A DNA stretch of 33,577 nt from Nitrospirota bacterium. Lineage in GTDB: Bacteria; Nitrospirota; Leptospirillia; Leptospirillales; Leptospirillaceae. Location: assembly GCA_023481175.1 (NCBI GenBank), contig JAMCWM010000017.1, positions 1 through 33,577 on the forward strand, in the 5' to 3' direction. Of this stretch, positions 16,854-25,076 are shown piece after piece. The notes beneath the pieces were generated by a model. The model was not told the DNA's origin and searched no databases. It saw nothing but the letters and a program-made list of their open reading frames with translations. Numbering within the stretch: the first letter of the stretch is position 1; every line of letters begins with the position of its first letter. A program made the position numbers and the translations under genes.

Positions 16854-16868
16854 TGGCACATCCCTTGC
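16854..16868 (+). promoter_or_regulatory. Sigma54 (-24/-12) promoter of cydABX
   Basis: TGGCACATCCCTTGC matches the sigma54 consensus TGGCAC-N5-TTGC at every defined base, with the correct GG-to-GC spacing. The predicted start is near 16880, about 40 nt before cydA. Confidence 0.8.
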
Positions 16869-16920
16869 GTTTCCAAGGGAATCCTGTCTTGCCACTCTCC
16901 CAGACGTGAAGGAGTCCTTC

Positions 16921-18501
16921 ATGGTTTCCAGCAGCCTCGTCGATCTCTCAAGGCTTCAGTTCGCGGTGACCGCTCTCTACCACTTCCTTTTCGTTCCCCT
17001 CACCCTCGGGCTGACCTATCTCCTCGTGATCATGGAGACGGTCTATGTCATGACCGGCAAGGTGATCTACAAGGACATGACCCGTTTCTGGGGAAAGCTT
17101 TTCGGGATCAATTTCGCCCTGGGGGTCACCACGGGGCTGACCATGGAGTTCGAATTCGGGACGAACTGGTCCTACTATTCCCATTATGTGGGAGACATCT
17201 TCGGAGCCCCCCTGGCCATCGAAGGACTGATGGCCTTCTTCCTCGAATCGACCTTCGTGGGACTTTTCTTCTTCGGATGGGACCGGCTTTCGAAGCCGGC
17301 CCATCTCGCGGTCACCTTTCTCACCGCGACGGGGACCAACCTGTCCGCACTCTGGATCCTGGTCGCCAACGGCTGGATGCAGCGCCCGGTGGGCGCCCAC
17401 TTCGACCCCGACACCATGCGGATGGAGATGACCAGCTTCTGGGAGGTCTTCCTCAATCCCGTCGCCCAGGCGAAATTCGTCCATACCGTCTGCGCGGGAT
17501 ACGTGACCGCCTCGCTCTTCGTCCTGGGCATCAGCTCCTGGTATCTTCTCAAGGGACGAAACGTCGAGTTTGCCAAGCGTTCCTTCAGAATCGCGGCCGC
17601 CTTCGGTCTCGCCACCACCATAGGCGTCATCATCCTGGGAGACGAGTCCGGCTATCTCGACGACCTCGGCCAGAAGACCAAGATCGCGGCCATCGAGGCC
17701 ATGTGGAAGACCGAGCCCGCTCCGGCCTCCTTCAACATCATCTCCGTCCCCGACCAGAAGAACATGAAGAACGACTTTTCCATCAAGATCCCCTATGTCC
17801 TGGGACTGATCGCCACCCGCTCCTTCGACACTCCCATCCCCGGACTCCGGGAGATCGAAAAGCACAACGAGACCCGGATCTCACACGGGATCCAGGCCGT
17901 GCTGGCCCTGGACCGGTACCGGGCCAACCGCGCAGACAAGGCCGCCCTCGACATCTTCGAAAAAAACGCCGACGACCTGGGATTCGGACTCCTGATGAAG
18001 CAATATGTACCGGACATCGCCAAGGCCACGCCGGCCGACATCCACCGGGCGGCCGTGGAGAGTCTTCCCCGGGTCACCCCTCTTTTCTGGACCTTCCGCT
18101 TCATGGTGGGTCTGGGATTTTCCTTCCTGGCCCTCTTCGCCCTGGCCTTCTATGTCTCAAGCCGGAACGAGTGCGAGAAGAAGCGATGGCTTCTCCGCTG
18201 GGCGCTCTATTTCATTCCCATGCCCTACCTCGCAAGCGAACTGGGATGGTTCGTCGCCGAATACGGCCGTCAACCCTGGTCGATCTACGGCATCCTTCCC
18301 ACCTCGGACTCCGTCTCGACCCTGTCGAGCCGAAGCCTGATCTTTTCCCTGACCGGATTCACTCTCTTCTACACCGGTCTTCTGGCCGTCGAGCTATACC
18401 TCATGTTCAAGTATGCCAGATTGGGCCCCGCAAGCCTTTATACCGGCCGCTATGAGGGGGAAGAGCGGGTTGTTCCGGCCCAGGTCCTTACGAAATCCTA
18501 G
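16921..18501 (+). CDS. cydA: Cytochrome bd quinol oxidase subunit I
   Basis: A 526-residue CydA, the heme-bearing subunit of the proton-motive, high-affinity quinol:O2 oxidoreductase. Start ATG 16921 has AAGGAG 7 nt upstream; the much longer open frame before it is spurious. H21 in [12 protein letters not shown] matches the heme b595/d ligand region (E. coli H19). [40 protein letters not shown] is the conserved helix block, here described by its ends. A methionine and histidine ligand region follows in the C-terminal half. [14 protein letters not shown] and [13 protein letters not shown] are near the end. The Q-loop between about residues 250 and 380 is of the short type. First gene of cydA-cydB-cydX. 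Confidence 0.95.
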   Translation: MVSSSLVDLSRLQFAVTALYHFLFVPLTLGLTYLLVIMETVYVMTGKVIYKDMTRFWGKLFGINFALGVTTGLTMEFEFGTNWSYYSHYVGDIFGAPLAIEGLMAFFLESTFVGLFFFGWDRLSKPAHLAVTFLTATGTNLSALWILVANGWMQRPVGAHFDPDTMRMEMTSFWEVFLNPVAQAKFVHTVCAGYVTASLFVLGISSWYLLKGRNVEFAKRSFRIAAAFGLATTIGVIILGDESGYLDDLGQKTKIAAIEAMWKTEPAPASFNIISVPDQKNMKNDFSIKIPYVLGLIATRSFDTPIPGLREIEKHNETRISHGIQAVLALDRYRANRADKAALDIFEKNADDLGFGLLMKQYVPDIAKATPADIHRAAVESLPRVTPLFWTFRFMVGLGFSFLALFALAFYVSSRNECEKKRWLLRWALYFIPMPYLASELGWFVAEYGRQPWSIYGILPTSDSVSTLSSRSLIFSLTGFTLFYTGLLAVELYLMFKYARLGPASLYTGRYEGEERVVPAQVLTKS

Positions 18502-18515
18502 GAAGGAGCCGCCTC

Positions 18516-19655
18516 ATGTTCGATTACGCCACCCTCAAATTTCTCTGGTGGGTTCTGGTCGTCGTTCTTCTCATCGGCTTTGCCGTCATGGACGGTTTCG
18601 ATATGGGAGTCGGCGCCCTCCTGCCCTTCCTCGGACGAAACGACACCGAACGCCGGGTCCTCCTGAACAGCATCGGGGCCCACTGGGAAGGGAACCAGGT
18701 CTGGTTCATCACGGCCGGAGGCGCTGTCTTCGCCGCCTGGCCGATGGTCTACGCCACGGCCTTTTCCGGCTTCTACGTCGCCATGCTCCTCGTCCTCTGG
18801 TCGCTGTTCTTCCGGCCGGTGGGCTTCGACTACCGGAGCAAGCTGGCGAATCCCTCCTGGAGGAGCTTCTGGGACTGGGGCCTCTTTGCGGGGGGGGCCG
18901 TGCCACCCCTGGTCTTCGGGGTGGCCTTCGGCAACCTTTTCGAAGGAACGGGATTTCGCTTCGATCCCGAGCTCCATTCCTCCTTTTCCTTCACCGTCCT
19001 GGACCTCTTCACCCCCTTTACCCTGGCCTCCGGAGTGATCAGCCTCCTGATGATCCTGTTCCATGGGGCCACCTACCTGAATCTCCGGACGGAAGGCCTT
19101 CTCCAGGCGCGCGCCAGGACGGCAGCCACGGCGACCGGAGGACTTCTGGCCGTCCTCTTTCCCGCCGTGGGCCTCGCCATCGCACGCGGCGTCCCGGGAT
19201 ACCGGATCGTCTCGGGCGATGATCCCGGGGCCCTCCCCAACCCCCTGGCCAAGACCGTGGTCCGGACCGCAGGCGGATGGCTCCGGAACTACGAGGCCCG
19301 CCCTATCCTGTGGATCATTCCCTTCCTCGTCATCGCCGGCATTTTTCTGGCCCTTCTGGCCATGCGGCGAGGAAAACCCCTGGTGGCCTTCATCGGGTCG
19401 GCCCTGGCGAATGGGGCGGTGATCCTGACGGCCGCAGTCTCCCTCTTTCCCTTCATTCTCACCTCGAGCCTGGACCCCTCCAGCAGCCTGACGGTCTGGG
19501 ACGGCACATCGAGCCGCCTCACCCTTCTCGTCATGTTCTGGGCGGCGCTCCTCCTCACCCCGGTGGTCCTGGCCTACACCGGGTGGTGCTACCGCGTCAT
19601 GCGCGGGAAAGTCACCGAACAGCAGGTCCACGAGCAGGATCACACCCTGTACTGA
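18516..19655 (+). CDS. cydB: Cytochrome bd quinol oxidase subunit II
   Basis: A 379-residue CydB with eight to nine membrane helices. The N-terminal family signature is present: [23 protein letters not shown], then [26 protein letters not shown] and [11 protein letters not shown]. It forms the heterodimer with CydA. AAGGAG lies 9 nt before the ATG. The gap to cydA is 14 bp and to cydX 26 bp, so the three form one transcript from the sigma54 promoter. Confidence 0.95.
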   Translation: MFDYATLKFLWWVLVVVLLIGFAVMDGFDMGVGALLPFLGRNDTERRVLLNSIGAHWEGNQVWFITAGGAVFAAWPMVYATAFSGFYVAMLLVLWSLFFRPVGFDYRSKLANPSWRSFWDWGLFAGGAVPPLVFGVAFGNLFEGTGFRFDPELHSSFSFTVLDLFTPFTLASGVISLLMILFHGATYLNLRTEGLLQARARTAATATGGLLAVLFPAVGLAIARGVPGYRIVSGDDPGALPNPLAKTVVRTAGGWLRNYEARPILWIIPFLVIAGIFLALLAMRRGKPLVAFIGSALANGAVILTAAVSLFPFILTSSLDPSSSLTVWDGTSSRLTLLVMFWAALLLTPVVLAYTGWCYRVMRGKVTEQQVHEQDHTLY

Positions 19656-19681
19656 TCCCGACAACGACAGGAGGCGCCCCA

Positions 19682-19813
19682 ATGTGGTATTTCACGTGGT
19701 TCATCGGAATCACCATGGCCGTTCTTCTCGCCGTGATGCATGCCCTCTGGTATGAGGTCCAGGAGGACGAGGCCATCCTCAGGAAACAGTCGGACACGCG
19801 CCCCGAACCATGA
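19682..19813 (+). CDS. cydX: Small cytochrome bd subunit CydX
   Basis: A 43-residue single-helix protein beginning MWYFTWFIG, the hallmark of CydX (YbgT), followed by one membrane helix (about 5-23) and a charged tail EVQEDEAILRKQ. GGAGG lies 8 nt upstream. CydX stabilises the CydAB complex and its hemes. Confidence 0.9.
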   Translation: MWYFTWFIGITMAVLLAVMHALWYEVQEDEAILRKQSDTRPEP

Positions 19814-19888
19814 CGCACGCCCATTCGGCCCGGGAGTGTTCCGGCAGTGTTGCGATCTTATATCCTGGCAATGAAAAAGGAGCCCGTT

Positions 19889-20405
19889 ACGAAAGAGGTT
19901 GTCGACCTTGGGGTCGGACCCGGTGGAATGCGCCGCCTATGAACTCGACTCGGAACCGGGCGACAAGGTCCATGTGAGCGTGCTCAACCCGGCCGAATAT
20001 CTCCAGCGCGTTCCTTCGAATCCCGGGTCGCGGTCGGATGGCGCACACGCAAGGAAACGACCTTCCCGATCCGGCCCTGTCTCAAAAAAGGGGCATCGCC
20101 CTCATCGCCAAGAAGGCCGATGCCATCGATCCCAAGACCAACACCCTGAGATTCATGGACAAGTCGACTCACACCTGTGACGGTCTGCTCATCACCACCG
20201 GGCCCCGTCCGGCCTTCGACCTGATCGAGGGGGTCGACCCCGTCCATGGATACACCCGGTCGGCCTGCACCGTCGACCACGCACAAACCGCCCGCGAAAA
20301 TCCGGAAGACTCCTTGATTTTTTTCAACCTCCCCCCCGCCACATGGCCCGACAGATGCGCGAAGTTGATCTTCGCCGAGAGAGGAGTGTCCCGCATAAAA
20401 ACTGT
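19889..20405 (+). pseudogene. Decayed sulfide:quinone oxidoreductase (SQR-like flavoprotein)
   Basis: A relic of an SQR/type II NADH-dehydrogenase-like flavoprotein spread over three frames. The nucleotide-binding start reads EVVDLGVGPGGM, then a shift leads to AAYELDSEPGDKVHVSVLNP and EYLQRVPSNP. A further shift gives VAVGWRTRKETTFPIRPCLKK, and a third gives GIALIAKKADAIDPKTNTLRF, LLITTGPRPAFDLIEGV and GYTRSACTVDHA, all in family order. After about 20310 only a degenerate PPAT.../LIFAERGV segment can be recognised; the C-terminal half, with the second redox Cys and membrane-binding region, is gone. AAAGGAG stands 6 nt before an ACG codon (19889-19891) where the ATG should be, suggesting a lost start codon. 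It directly follows cydX. Confidence 0.75.
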
Positions 20406-20457
20406 CGGACCTCTTCATGATCAGGATTCCGGGAGATTTTTCCTGACTAGCCCGACA
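20403..20457 (+). promoter_or_regulatory. Nested inverted repeat just before the NCS1 permease start
   Basis: TGTCGG (20403-20408) pairs with CCGACA (20452-20457), and inside it TCAGGA (20421-20426) pairs with TCCTGA (20441-20446). It ends 5 bp before the ATG, where no normal ribosome binding site is visible. It may be a leader RNA structure or an operator. Confidence 0.3.
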
Positions 20458-20462
20458 AGACG

Positions 20463-21989
20463 ATGGTAGAATCGGAAAAAGTGCCCATTTCGGCCATGAA
20501 AGTCCGATCGTATCCACTGGAGGGCGGAAGGGTGGGATTTTTTTCGTCATGGTCCCCCGACCACGCGGGAATCCGTCCGCTGTCGTCCCGGGAGCGGATC
20601 TACGGATTTTTCGACCTGTTCTGGAACTGGTTCGGAGACAGCGCCAATGCCTCGAGCTGGTACTTCGGCGGCCTCTTGGCCATGGCCGGGCTCCCGGTCC
20701 TTCTCTGGAACACCTTCCTCTGGACGCCCCTGATCATTCTTCCCTGGGCCCTTCTGGGCCTCATCGCCCGAAGGACGGGGGCCACGACGGTTCTCCTGGC
20801 GATTCCGGCGCTCGGTGTCAGAGGGGGAACCCTCTTTCTGGGGGTTGCCGAAACCTTTGTCCAAATCGGATGGACCACCGTCACGACCTACATCGGGGCG
20901 GTCTCCCTCGTCCGGATCTGGGAGGGGAATTCCCAGGACTCCCTCTCCGGCCATTCCCTTCCCCTGGTGCTCTTTCTCCTTCTCATCGCCCTGGTCCAGG
21001 GGATCACCGCCTCCCTCGGGGCCGGGGCGATCCGGTGGCTCAAATGGATCGCCTCCCTCCTCCTGCTTTTTTTCGGAGGAATCGAGACCTGGCAGCTCCT
21101 CTCCCAATGGAGGCTCAGGGATCTCCTGGCTTTTCACGCGAAGGGGGCGCCCCCCCTGAGTCCCGTCCGTCTCTTCGACATCTCCTTCGTCAATATCTGG
21201 ACCTGGCTCCAGATCGGGGATTTCTCCCGGTTTTCTAAAACGGGACGGGGGGCCTTTCTGGGATCCTGGCTCGGGCTGTGGATCGGTCAGGCCTGGTTTG
21301 TCCTGGTGGGGGCCGCGGCAGTGGCCGGCCTGGCTCTTCTGACCGGACACCTCTCTGCCGAGGACAGCGATCCCTCCCGCCTGATGGCACGGCTGGGGTT
21401 GTCCTGGGTCGCCCTCTCCGTCATCTTTCTCTCTTGCGTCAGCGTGAGTTCGAGCAACCTCTACGGAGCAGGACTGGCCCTTCTCTCCCTGCGGGGAGAG
21501 AAAGTGCGCCGGGAGGGGCCGGGCTCATCCCTGATCATTGTCTCCCTCCTTTCTGTGGGAACGGCCTTCCTTCCTCTTCTCTTTTCGAGTTTCATCGGAT
21601 ACTTCACAGACTTTCTCACGATGATCGGAGGGCTCTTCCTTCCCCTGTGGAGCCTCGTTTTGACGGACTTTCTCTTTGTCCGGAAGGGCAAGCTCAAAGG
21701 GGAGGCGCTTTTCGATCCCACGGCCTCCTCCCCTTACTGGGGTCGAGGCGGATTCAACCGGGCCGGAATTTCGGCCCTTCTCGCCGGGATTCTCTTCTAT
21801 TACGGATTTCCCCTGCTCTTCCCGGAGAAAGCCGGCCTGATCGGGGTGAGCCTCCCCGCGATCCTCTGGACGGGAGCCCTTTATGTTGTCCTAGGAAAAA
21901 TTTCGGAAAAGACGCCTGACAGGGAAAACAAAAAACGGGAGAAAGCCAGCCCGGGCGGGCCGCCTCCCTCCCGATATCCTGCAGGGTGA
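20463..21989 (+). CDS. NCS1-family nucleobase/cation symporter (CodB-like permease)
   Basis: A 508-residue membrane protein with about twelve helices, of the nucleobase:cation symporter-1 family that imports cytosine, purines, allantoin, hydantoin or thiamine-type substrates. Seen: FDLFWNWFGDSANASSWYFGG near helix 1, ARRTGATTVLLAIPALGVRGG (the usual 'R..FG..G..fp...R' region), FVNIWTWLQIGDFSRF and GYFTDFLTMIGGLFLPLWSLVLTDF in the C-terminal half. The substrate cannot be read from sequence. The start at ATG 20463 lacks a good ribosome binding site; ATG 20496 is an alternative. It stands alone between a pseudogene and the convergent hup gene 6 bp away, so the two genes share a 3' boundary. Confidence 0.82.
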   Translation: MVESEKVPISAMKVRSYPLEGGRVGFFSSWSPDHAGIRPLSSRERIYGFFDLFWNWFGDSANASSWYFGGLLAMAGLPVLLWNTFLWTPLIILPWALLGLIARRTGATTVLLAIPALGVRGGTLFLGVAETFVQIGWTTVTTYIGAVSLVRIWEGNSQDSLSGHSLPLVLFLLLIALVQGITASLGAGAIRWLKWIASLLLLFFGGIETWQLLSQWRLRDLLAFHAKGAPPLSPVRLFDISFVNIWTWLQIGDFSRFSKTGRGAFLGSWLGLWIGQAWFVLVGAAAVAGLALLTGHLSAEDSDPSRLMARLGLSWVALSVIFLSCVSVSSSNLYGAGLALLSLRGEKVRREGPGSSLIIVSLLSVGTAFLPLLFSSFIGYFTDFLTMIGGLFLPLWSLVLTDFLFVRKGKLKGEALFDPTASSPYWGRGGFNRAGISALLAGILFYYGFPLLFPEKAGLIGVSLPAILWTGALYVVLGKISEKTPDRENKKREKASPGGPPPSRYPAG

Positions 21990-21995
21990 AACGAC

Positions 21996-22289
21996 TTACT
22001 TTTTCTTTGCGACCTTGGTGTTCACCGATTCTCGGAGGGCCTTTCCCGGCGAGAACTTGGGAGCGGTCTTGGCGGCAATCCGGATCTCCTTGCCCGTCTT
22101 CGGGTTCCGGCCGGTACGGGCCTTTCTCTGGACGGTCCCGAAGGTTCCGAACCCGACGATGGTCACCTTTTCGCCCTTCTTCATGGAACCTTCGATCGCC
22201 TTTAAAAATCCGTCAACCACTGAATGCACATCCTTTTTGGACAGCTTTGATGATTTCGAGACCTTTTCGATGAGCTCCGTCTTGTTCAT
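21996..22289 (-). CDS. hup: HU-family DNA-binding protein
   Basis: A 97-residue nucleoid protein. N-terminal helices MNKTELIEKVSKSSKLSKK, then the beta-arm with GFGTFGTVQRKARTGRNPKTG (the conserved R-x-G-R-N-P tip) and the C-terminal APKFSPGKALRESVN. The C-terminus ends in extra lysines. AAGGAG lies 8 nt before the ATG. It bends DNA and, with sigma54 promoters nearby, could assist activator looping, though that is inference. It is convergent with the NCS1 permease. Confidence 0.95.
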   Translation of the reverse strand: MNKTELIEKVSKSSKLSKKDVHSVVDGFLKAIEGSMKKGEKVTIVGFGTFGTVQRKARTGRNPKTGKEIRIAAKTAPKFSPGKALRESVNTKVAKKK

Positions 22290-22450
22290 GAAGCATCTCC
22301 TTGAAGAAGGTGGGGGATAATCCTGTAATGACCACTCTCTGGTTAACCTGAAATCCCGAAAGAGACTTCAGGCAAAGAATAGAACAAGAATTTAAAAAAA
22401 GATAGTCCGTTCTTAATAGGAAATCCGGAATACGTGACCCCTGCCTCCTG

Positions 22451-22839
22451 TCATCTCCGGGGGAGAAGACGACGAAAGGCCCGGAGAGCCTCTTTCCGAG
22501 AGTACTCCAGATTTTCGATCGGCCTCGGATAGGAGGCGGGAAACCTCTCAGGATTTTTTCCGGATCCCTCCGAAACCCTCCAGGGTCGGGAGACAAACCG
22601 GTCCGGCGCCCGGGACCGCTCCGGAACAAATCGTCGGACATACTCCCCCCCCCGGGGATCGGAACGCTCCCCCTGGAGACCGGACTTAAGATCCGGAAGA
22701 AGGGGGCCCTATCGGCCCCGCACCCTGCCCCCCGACCGCCAGGAGACTCCGAGATTCTTGACCAGGACGCTTGCCTCCACCTTCCTGACCCGCTTCGGCA
22801 GGCGTCCTGTCAGGCGGATCTCCCCATCCCGACGCCAGC
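22451..22839 (-). pseudogene. Remnant of a deoxyribodipyrimidine photolyase, C-terminal part
   Basis: The 580-bp gap between hup and the AbrB-like gene holds photolyase/cryptochrome 3' coding relics on the minus strand. In order: EIRLTGRLPKRVRKVEASVL and VKNLGVSWRSG (the conserved 'TG..hNRvRm.vasFL.k.Ll..Wr.G' block), then an abrupt jump into GADRAPFFRILSPV ('GTD.aPyFRifNP'), then LQGERSDPRGGEYVRRFVPE, PDRFVSRPW and FPASYPRPIENLEYSRKEAL, ending RRLLPRR and a TGA at 22451-22453. About 30 residues (with the FAD/Trp-rich NNxGWQW segment) are deleted between the first two blocks, with a frame change. A 1-bp deletion splits SPV from LQG. The N-terminal half is missing. It cannot make a functional enzyme. 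Confidence 0.8.
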
Positions 22840-22870
22840 CAGGGGATCTCCGGTCGCTCCCGCGACGATC

Positions 22871-24025
22871 TCAGTCAAGTTCATCCTCATCCTCCCGAAT
22901 GCGTTCGAGAAGGGGATCGGGCCCGAGACTCTTTTCGAGACGGCGCGGGGGGGCCGGACCCATCCGGTCGGCCAGAAAACGGGAGAGGAGAGGGCCGGCC
23001 AGGAGGACGACCAGGAAACGGATCGTCTGGAGGGCCATGACGAAGGAGATGTCGACCCGGGGGCTTGAAGCAGAAATGATCGCCACCGAATCCATCCCGC
23101 CGGGACTCGTGGCCAGATAGGCGGTCAGGGGATCCATCCCCAGGAGGCCGACCAGGAGGAGGGCCAGGACTCCGGAGAAGAGCACAAGGGCAAGGATCGC
23201 CAGAAGGGTCCGGGGAAGGGCCCGAAGGGCATGGACCAGAATGGGGCGCGTAAACCCCAGACCGATCCCCCAGCCAAGAATGGTGTAGCTTGCGGCGAGA
23301 AGGGACGGAGGAAGGGTGATCGAAAGCCCACCCACGGCCTGGAGAAGGAACCCGAGACACAGCGGAACCAGCATGGCCCCGGCCGGGATCCGCGAGAGCT
23401 TTCCCAGAATCCCCCCCAGGACGATGAGAAGGAGCGTCTCCCCGAAGGAGGTCCAGGAGAGGGGCGCGAACCAGGGAAGAGGGCTTCCGGGGAGAACGGA
23501 TCCCGGGACAAAGACCCGGACGACCACGGAGGCCAACATCACGACGACCACCACCCGCAGGTACTGCATGAAGGCCACCAGCCTGGCGTCGGCTCCATAG
23601 GCTTCGGCCATCACCATCATGACGGAGGCAGCCCCCGGCGAGAGGCCCCAGATGGCGGTCGTCCCCGGAAGAATCCGGAGGCGACCCATCAGCCATCCCA
23701 GGCCGCTTGCCGCAGAGACCGTCGAAACCACCACGCCCAGCAAAACGGGCCAGTCCGAGCGGAAGGTTCCCAGAATGGACGGAGTCAGGATGCGGGCGAT
23801 CATCGTTCCGATGACAGCCTGGGAGACGAGGTGGAGGAGCGGCGGCACCCGAAGTGTGAGACCGCGGAGGGAGAGAAGGATCGCCGCCGCCATGGGACCC
23901 ATGAGAAGGGCCGCCGGAAGCCTTCCCAGGGCAAAGAGGCCGGAGAAAAGAAGAGAAAGGGCAAGGAGGAGGAACCATCGGCGACCCGGAGCGTCCCGGG
24001 TCAGAAGAAGGGATGAGAAGGGCAT
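22871..24025 (-). CDS. AbrB-family (duplication) membrane protein
   Basis: A 384-residue inner-membrane protein with about ten helices and the internally repeated AbrB family pattern: LPAALLMGPMAAAILL and a related segment in the second half (IPAGAMLVPLCLGFLLQ). GLSPGAASVMMVMAEAYGADARLVAFMQYLRVVVVV is the family hallmark region, described here by its ends. E. coli AbrB was reported to affect aidB expression, and the family is often labelled 'ammonia monooxygenase' in error. No transport substrate is established. ATG start at 24023-24025 with an AAAGGAT site. The upstream methyltransferase ends 53 bp away on the same strand, so the two may share a transcript. The C-terminus is acidic (EDEDELD). 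Confidence 0.85.
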   Translation of the reverse strand: MPFSSLLLTRDAPGRRWFLLLALSLLFSGLFALGRLPAALLMGPMAAAILLSLRGLTLRVPPLLHLVSQAVIGTMIARILTPSILGTFRSDWPVLLGVVVSTVSAASGLGWLMGRLRILPGTTAIWGLSPGAASVMMVMAEAYGADARLVAFMQYLRVVVVVMLASVVVRVFVPGSVLPGSPLPWFAPLSWTSFGETLLLIVLGGILGKLSRIPAGAMLVPLCLGFLLQAVGGLSITLPPSLLAASYTILGWGIGLGFTRPILVHALRALPRTLLAILALVLFSGVLALLLVGLLGMDPLTAYLATSPGGMDSVAIISASSPRVDISFVMALQTIRFLVVLLAGPLLSRFLADRMGPAPPRRLEKSLGPDPLLERIREDEDELD

Positions 24026-24078
24026 GATCCTTTCACCTTAATACGAAGCGGAGCCCGGGGCAACGGAAAATCGGGATA

Positions 24079-24909
24079 TCACGGCCTCCTTCGGGAAAGA
24101 AGGAAAAGGTGGTAGCGGTTGGCCACTTCGATCCGTCCCGTCTTCGGATCCCGGTGAGGCGCGAAGGCTCCCATGGCATGGGAGAGGAGCTCCTCCTCCA
24201 GCTCCTTGCGGCCTCCCAGAAGAAGGGCCAGTCGGCCGGTCCCCAGAATCGCCTTCGCCGCCGAAAAACTGTCATCGAAACGAAAGACAAGCCAGCGGGA
24301 GGAGACCTCGCGTATTTCGAAGCCCGACTCCCCGGCCACCCTGTCGATCCAAGCGCTATGGCCGGGAGAGAAGGGCGACTCAAGGGGGGGCACCGCGCCT
24401 TCGTAAGGGTGGGGCCAGCTTTCGACGATCCTTCGGGAGACAGCGCCCATGGCCGTTTCGGAGGGGGACCCCCAGGCCGAGAAGGCGAAGACGCCCCCGG
24501 GCTTCAGGAGGCGGGCGATCGCGTGAAGCTGGTCCTCGGGATTCCGTGAGAAGATCGTTCCCATGGAGGAGATCACCGTGCCGAAGCTCTCCGGGGCGAA
24601 GGGGAGAAGGTCCTGGTCCGCCACCACCCCGTGGCTACCCCGGATGCGTTCCCGGGCAAACCCCAGCATGCGGCGGGAGAAATCGCACCCCACGGAGGGC
24701 CGGGGACTGTGGCGTCGGTCCAGAGCCGCCATCGCCGTCCCCGGCCCGCAGGCCAGATCGAGGACCGGAGTCGGAAGGGGGGCCGGAAGAATCTCTGAGA
24801 GATGGCGGGAGATCTCCTCAAGGTGGAGGGCGAAACCCTCCCGGTAAGCCGGGGCCGCCTCCTCCCATCCCTTCCGGATGGACAGGACCTCGGTTTTCTT
24901 TTCCGGCAT
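24079..24909 (-). CDS. SAM-dependent methyltransferase (class I, Methyltransf_11-like)
   Basis: A 276-residue class I methyltransferase. Motif I is VLDLACGPGTAMAAL, the acidic loop is in VGCDFSRRMLGFAR, motif II in DLLPFAPESFGTVISSMG, and motif III in LLKPGGVFAFSAWG. The C-terminal third (FRFDDSFSAAKAILGTGRL...) resembles the substrate cap of UbiE/BioC-type enzymes. The substrate is unknown; small molecules such as quinone precursors are possible. The ATG at 24907-24909 has GGGAGG at 5 nt. It is divergent from the Sir2 gene and probably heads a two-gene unit with the AbrB-like gene. Confidence 0.82.
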   Translation of the reverse strand: MPEKKTEVLSIRKGWEEAAPAYREGFALHLEEISRHLSEILPAPLPTPVLDLACGPGTAMAALDRRHSPRPSVGCDFSRRMLGFARERIRGSHGVVADQDLLPFAPESFGTVISSMGTIFSRNPEDQLHAIARLLKPGGVFAFSAWGSPSETAMGAVSRRIVESWPHPYEGAVPPLESPFSPGHSAWIDRVAGESGFEIREVSSRWLVFRFDDSFSAAKAILGTGRLALLLGGRKELEEELLSHAMGAFAPHRDPKTGRIEVANRYHLFLLSRRRP

Positions 24910-24941
24910 CTAGCCTCCCTTCCTTTTCTTCTCTCAAGTTC

Positions 24942-24947
24942 TATAAT
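24942..24947 (+). promoter_or_regulatory. TATAAT -10 element before the Sir2 gene
   Basis: A perfect TATAAT on the plus strand about 130 bp before the Sir2 start. No good -35 box stands 16-18 bp upstream, so an activator or a longer leader would be needed. Confidence 0.3.
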
Positions 24948-25076
24948 CAGGCCGGAGGCGATGTCCCCGGAAAGGACCCCCACCGGCTCCCGGAGCTTAC
25001 GGGCCGGGCCTCATTCTTCCATCACGCACGAATTTTCGGCGGACAAGCCCCTCCCCCGGAGACGAAAGGGTTCCCC

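Noticed and set aside
20145-20230. CTGAGA and CCTGAT strings reminiscent of a TPP riboswitch before the NCS1 permease
   Set aside because: Both are codons of the SQR relic in family order; the surrounding TPP stems are absent.
22680-22696. CCGGACTTAAGATCCGG looks like a tRNA-Leu(UAA) anticodon arm, flanked by two more hairpins
   Set aside because: No matching D-arm, T-loop GTTCRA or acceptor stem; the same bases read as FRILSPV in the photolyase relic.
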